From Bacteroidales bacterium (GTDB lineage: Bacteria; Bacteroidota; Bacteroidia; Bacteroidales; JAGOPY01): a DNA stretch of 43,551 nt. How positions within the stretch are numbered: position 1 is the stretch's first letter; every line of letters starts with the position of its first letter. The position numbers and the translations under genes are program-made. The DNA is taken from positions 1-43,551 of the forward strand of contig JALNZD010000035.1 of the NCBI GenBank assembly GCA_023229505.1. The letters are read 5' to 3'. The notes below the pieces were generated by a model. The model was not told the origin of the DNA, did no database searches, and saw nothing but the letters and a program-made list of their open reading frames with translations. Positions 42,232 to 43,551 of this stretch are shown here, piece after piece.

Positions 42232-42387
42232 CTACTCCTTATCCTTTGTGGGTTTATCCTTTTCAATTAACTTCTTGACCTCTGACAAATCGGTTTTTGC
42301 AAGTCGTTCCATAACCTCTTCAAACGGCTTATTTATCCGTTTCATCATTGGTTCCTGAATTTTCTTTTTTCTCTTTGGCTGTTTCAT
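42232..42387 (-). CDS. 51-residue accessory ORF overlapping the transposase stop
   Basis: On the minus strand an ATG at 42387 overlaps the transposase stop by four bases (ATGA) and the frame ends at TAG 42232. The product, beginning 'MKQPKRKKKIQEP' and ending 'KPTKDKE', is very basic at the N-terminus and predicted to be helical ('FEEVMERLAKTDLSEVKKLIEKD'). Similar small ORFs accompany IS1595-type transposases in Bacteroidota as I recall, but I have no function for it. A short basic helix fits a DNA- or transposase-binding role (inference). Confidence 0.6.
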   Translation of the reverse strand: MKQPKRKKKIQEPMMKRINKPFEEVMERLAKTDLSEVKKLIEKDKPTKDKE

Positions 42388-43339
42388 GCCGTAAGCGTTT
42401 TATATTTCAACCTTCCTTGAATCTCCTGTAAAAATACATCAAATCTTTCAGTTTCGCCAAGTTCTCTGGAATTATACCGGAACTCAAATTCATCCAAATA
42501 CTTATCCAAATGTTTATCACTCATAGAATGGTATATGCCAACATAACCACGTTTGAACAATGACCAAAATCCTTCAATCGTATTAGTATGTGCTATTCCA
42601 TCAACATAAACACCGTCTTTATGATTAACGGTTAAATGTTCAAATATATTCGGCATATTTTTATAAGCCTTCCATTCATCGGTAACAATAGTACTGCCCT
42701 CTTTCAGGTGTTGCTTAATGATCTCTTGCAGGGTGTTTTGCCTTACATCTTTTACCCTTTGTGCTTTTACCTTTCCGCCCCGTTCAACCATTCCGAATAC
42801 GGGTGTTTTGGTTTCTAAACTTCTGCCCTGTGTTCCTACCGTCTTTTTACTATCGTGCCTGTTTCTTTCTTTCCGCCAATCAGAGTTTCATCGGCTTCAA
42901 CAATACCACCCATTGGTGCATTGAAAGACTTTGTTCTGATGGCATACCTAATCCGGTGCAACATGAACCAAGCCGTTTTCTGCGTTACCCCAATGTCTCT
43001 GCCTAATTGTAGGGAACTAATACCTTTCTTATGAGAAGTGAGCAGATAGACCGTTGTAAACCATTTTTTGAGGGGTATTTTGCTATCCTCAAATATAGTT
43101 CCGACCTTAACCGTGAATTGCTGACGGCATTTAGCACACTTGTAAAGTTTACCGTTCTGATATTCGTAAGCCTTATCATGTCCACAATGAGGGCAAATAG
43201 GGTTTCCGTTCCACCTTAAATTTGCCAAGTAATTACGGCAAATATCTTCATCACGGAAATAGTCGTTTACGTCTATCAGATTCTTAAACTTATTTACCTG
43301 TTGCTTTTCCATTGTTGCTATCATTGAATTACTCGACAA
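42384..43339 (-). pseudogene. IS1595-family transposase, frameshifted
   Basis: The transposase is split into two frames: 43339-42836 ('MSSNSMIATMEKQQ...' to 'ETGTIVKRR') and 42384 to about 42848 (ORF continuing '...GTQGRSLETKTPVFGMVERGGKV'). The first part has a zinc-ribbon ('CPHCGHDKAYEYQNGKLYKCAKC') and the first catalytic Asp ('IVEADETLIGG'). The second has the other Asp ('TIVTDEWKAYKN') and the 'HTNTIEGFWSLFKRGYVG' region with the final acidic residue. In the coding strand a run of five A (plus T-run 42844-42848) marks the break; one extra A restores reading as 'VKKTVGTQGRSL'. I see no -1 slippery heptamer there, so this is a mutation or sequencing error and not programmed frameshifting. 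The first Met may be at residue 6 or 10. Confidence 0.85.
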
Positions 43340-43355
43340 ATATACGACATTAATT

Positions 43356-43369
43356 TGGGTTTGTCAAGT
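43356..43369. repeat. Candidate right terminal inverted repeat of the IS
   Basis: TGGGTTTGTCAAGT lies 16 bases beyond the transposase start and complements 42175-42188 at 12 of 14 bases. Confidence 0.45.
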
Positions 43370-43551
43370 AATTTATAATATTTTTTTTTACCAGGTAATT
43401 GTTTGAATCTTAAATATTTATTCGCACTATTGTCCGACTAAAGTCTGATTTTTATGGTTTTGTTGCATAACTATCAGGAAATCAGATATAATATTTTCAT
43501 TTTTTACTTTTTCAAAAATTGACCTACCCTCATAGAAAGGTAAATTTTAGT
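43370..43551. other. AT-rich right edge without a gene
   Basis: The last 182 bases contain a run of T and no recognisable coding sequence or hairpin. Confidence 0.45.

Larger units (their letters stand above)
42175..43369. mobile_element. IS1595-family insertion sequence
   Basis: The element holds a frameshifted transposase and an overlapping 51-residue ORF. Candidate terminal inverted repeats are ACTAAACAAACCCA (42175-42188) and TGGGTTTGTCAAGT (43356-43369), which pair at 12 of 14 bases when one is complemented. A target-site duplication was not identified, so the exact outer boundaries are uncertain. Confidence 0.6.

Noticed and set aside
42836..42862. Programmed -1 frameshifting in the IS transposase
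   Set aside because: The sequence at the break (GTA AAA AGA CGG TAG) lacks a proper X-XXY-YYZ slippery heptamer in the zero frame; a single-base loss from an A run explains it better.

Overview
The window reads as chromosomal DNA of a Bacteroidota bacterium, most likely an environmental member of the Bacteroidales/Marinilabiliales type. The evidence is two secreted proteins with type IX secretion sorting tails, an S46 dipeptidyl-peptidase, Bacteroidota-style LptD and OstA-like proteins, an Omp28-type lipoprotein, a DUF6029-like barrel, a split MutA/MutB methylmalonyl-CoA mutase, and many promoters of the Bacteroidota form TAnnTTTG (-7) with a TTG/TTTG about 20 bases upstream. Starts without ATG and without Shine-Dalgarno sequences also fit. 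No rRNA, tRNA, CRISPR array or prophage was seen. | Layout, left to right. (1) 124-744: a truncated orphan N-terminal piece of a type IIG restriction enzyme. (2) 1016-7439, minus strand: a compact clade II (Sec-exported) nitrous oxide reductase operon, cytochrome c - nosZ - membrane protein - nosL - nosD - nosF - nosY. It is preceded by an 18-bp perfect palindromic operator and a promoter, and nosZ is bracketed by strong intercistronic hairpins. (3) 7593-13160: a P-loop kinase plus dCMP deaminase pair, an acyl-CoA ligase, an AmrS-type radical SAM enzyme, a LOG-family hydrolase and ManA. (4) 13288-16413: TlpA-like thioredoxin, DUF6029-like barrel and Omp28-like lipoprotein, a probable cell-envelope cluster. 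(5) 16402-20620: methylmalonyl-CoA mutase MutA/MutB. (6) 20790-23761: an AT-rich accessory patch with a ParD-like/RelE-ParE toxin-antitoxin module, a small secreted protein flanked by related inverted repeats, and a T9SS cargo protein. (7) 23838-36054: S46 peptidase, RidA, LptD, amidase, MCE/MlaD protein, OstA-like protein, then an efflux adaptor, TolC and TetR without an adjacent inner-membrane pump. (8) 36171-42079: a 1417-residue fused acyl-CoA dehydratase activase-type protein and a BNR-repeat T9SS protein. (9) 42175-43369: an IS1595-family insertion sequence with a frameshifted transposase and an overlapping 51-residue ORF. | Working together: the nos operon gives periplasmic N2O respiration with three lipoproteins (cytochrome c, NosZ, NosL) likely held at a membrane. 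LptD, OstA-like and MCE proteins with the amidase form an envelope-biogenesis block. MutAB and the giant activase point to anaerobic propionate/succinate and low-potential acyl-CoA-type chemistry. The most notable non-coding features are short phrase-like repeats between genes. In three cases (mutA, the S46 peptidase, ridA) the repeat supplies the stop codon of the neighbouring gene.
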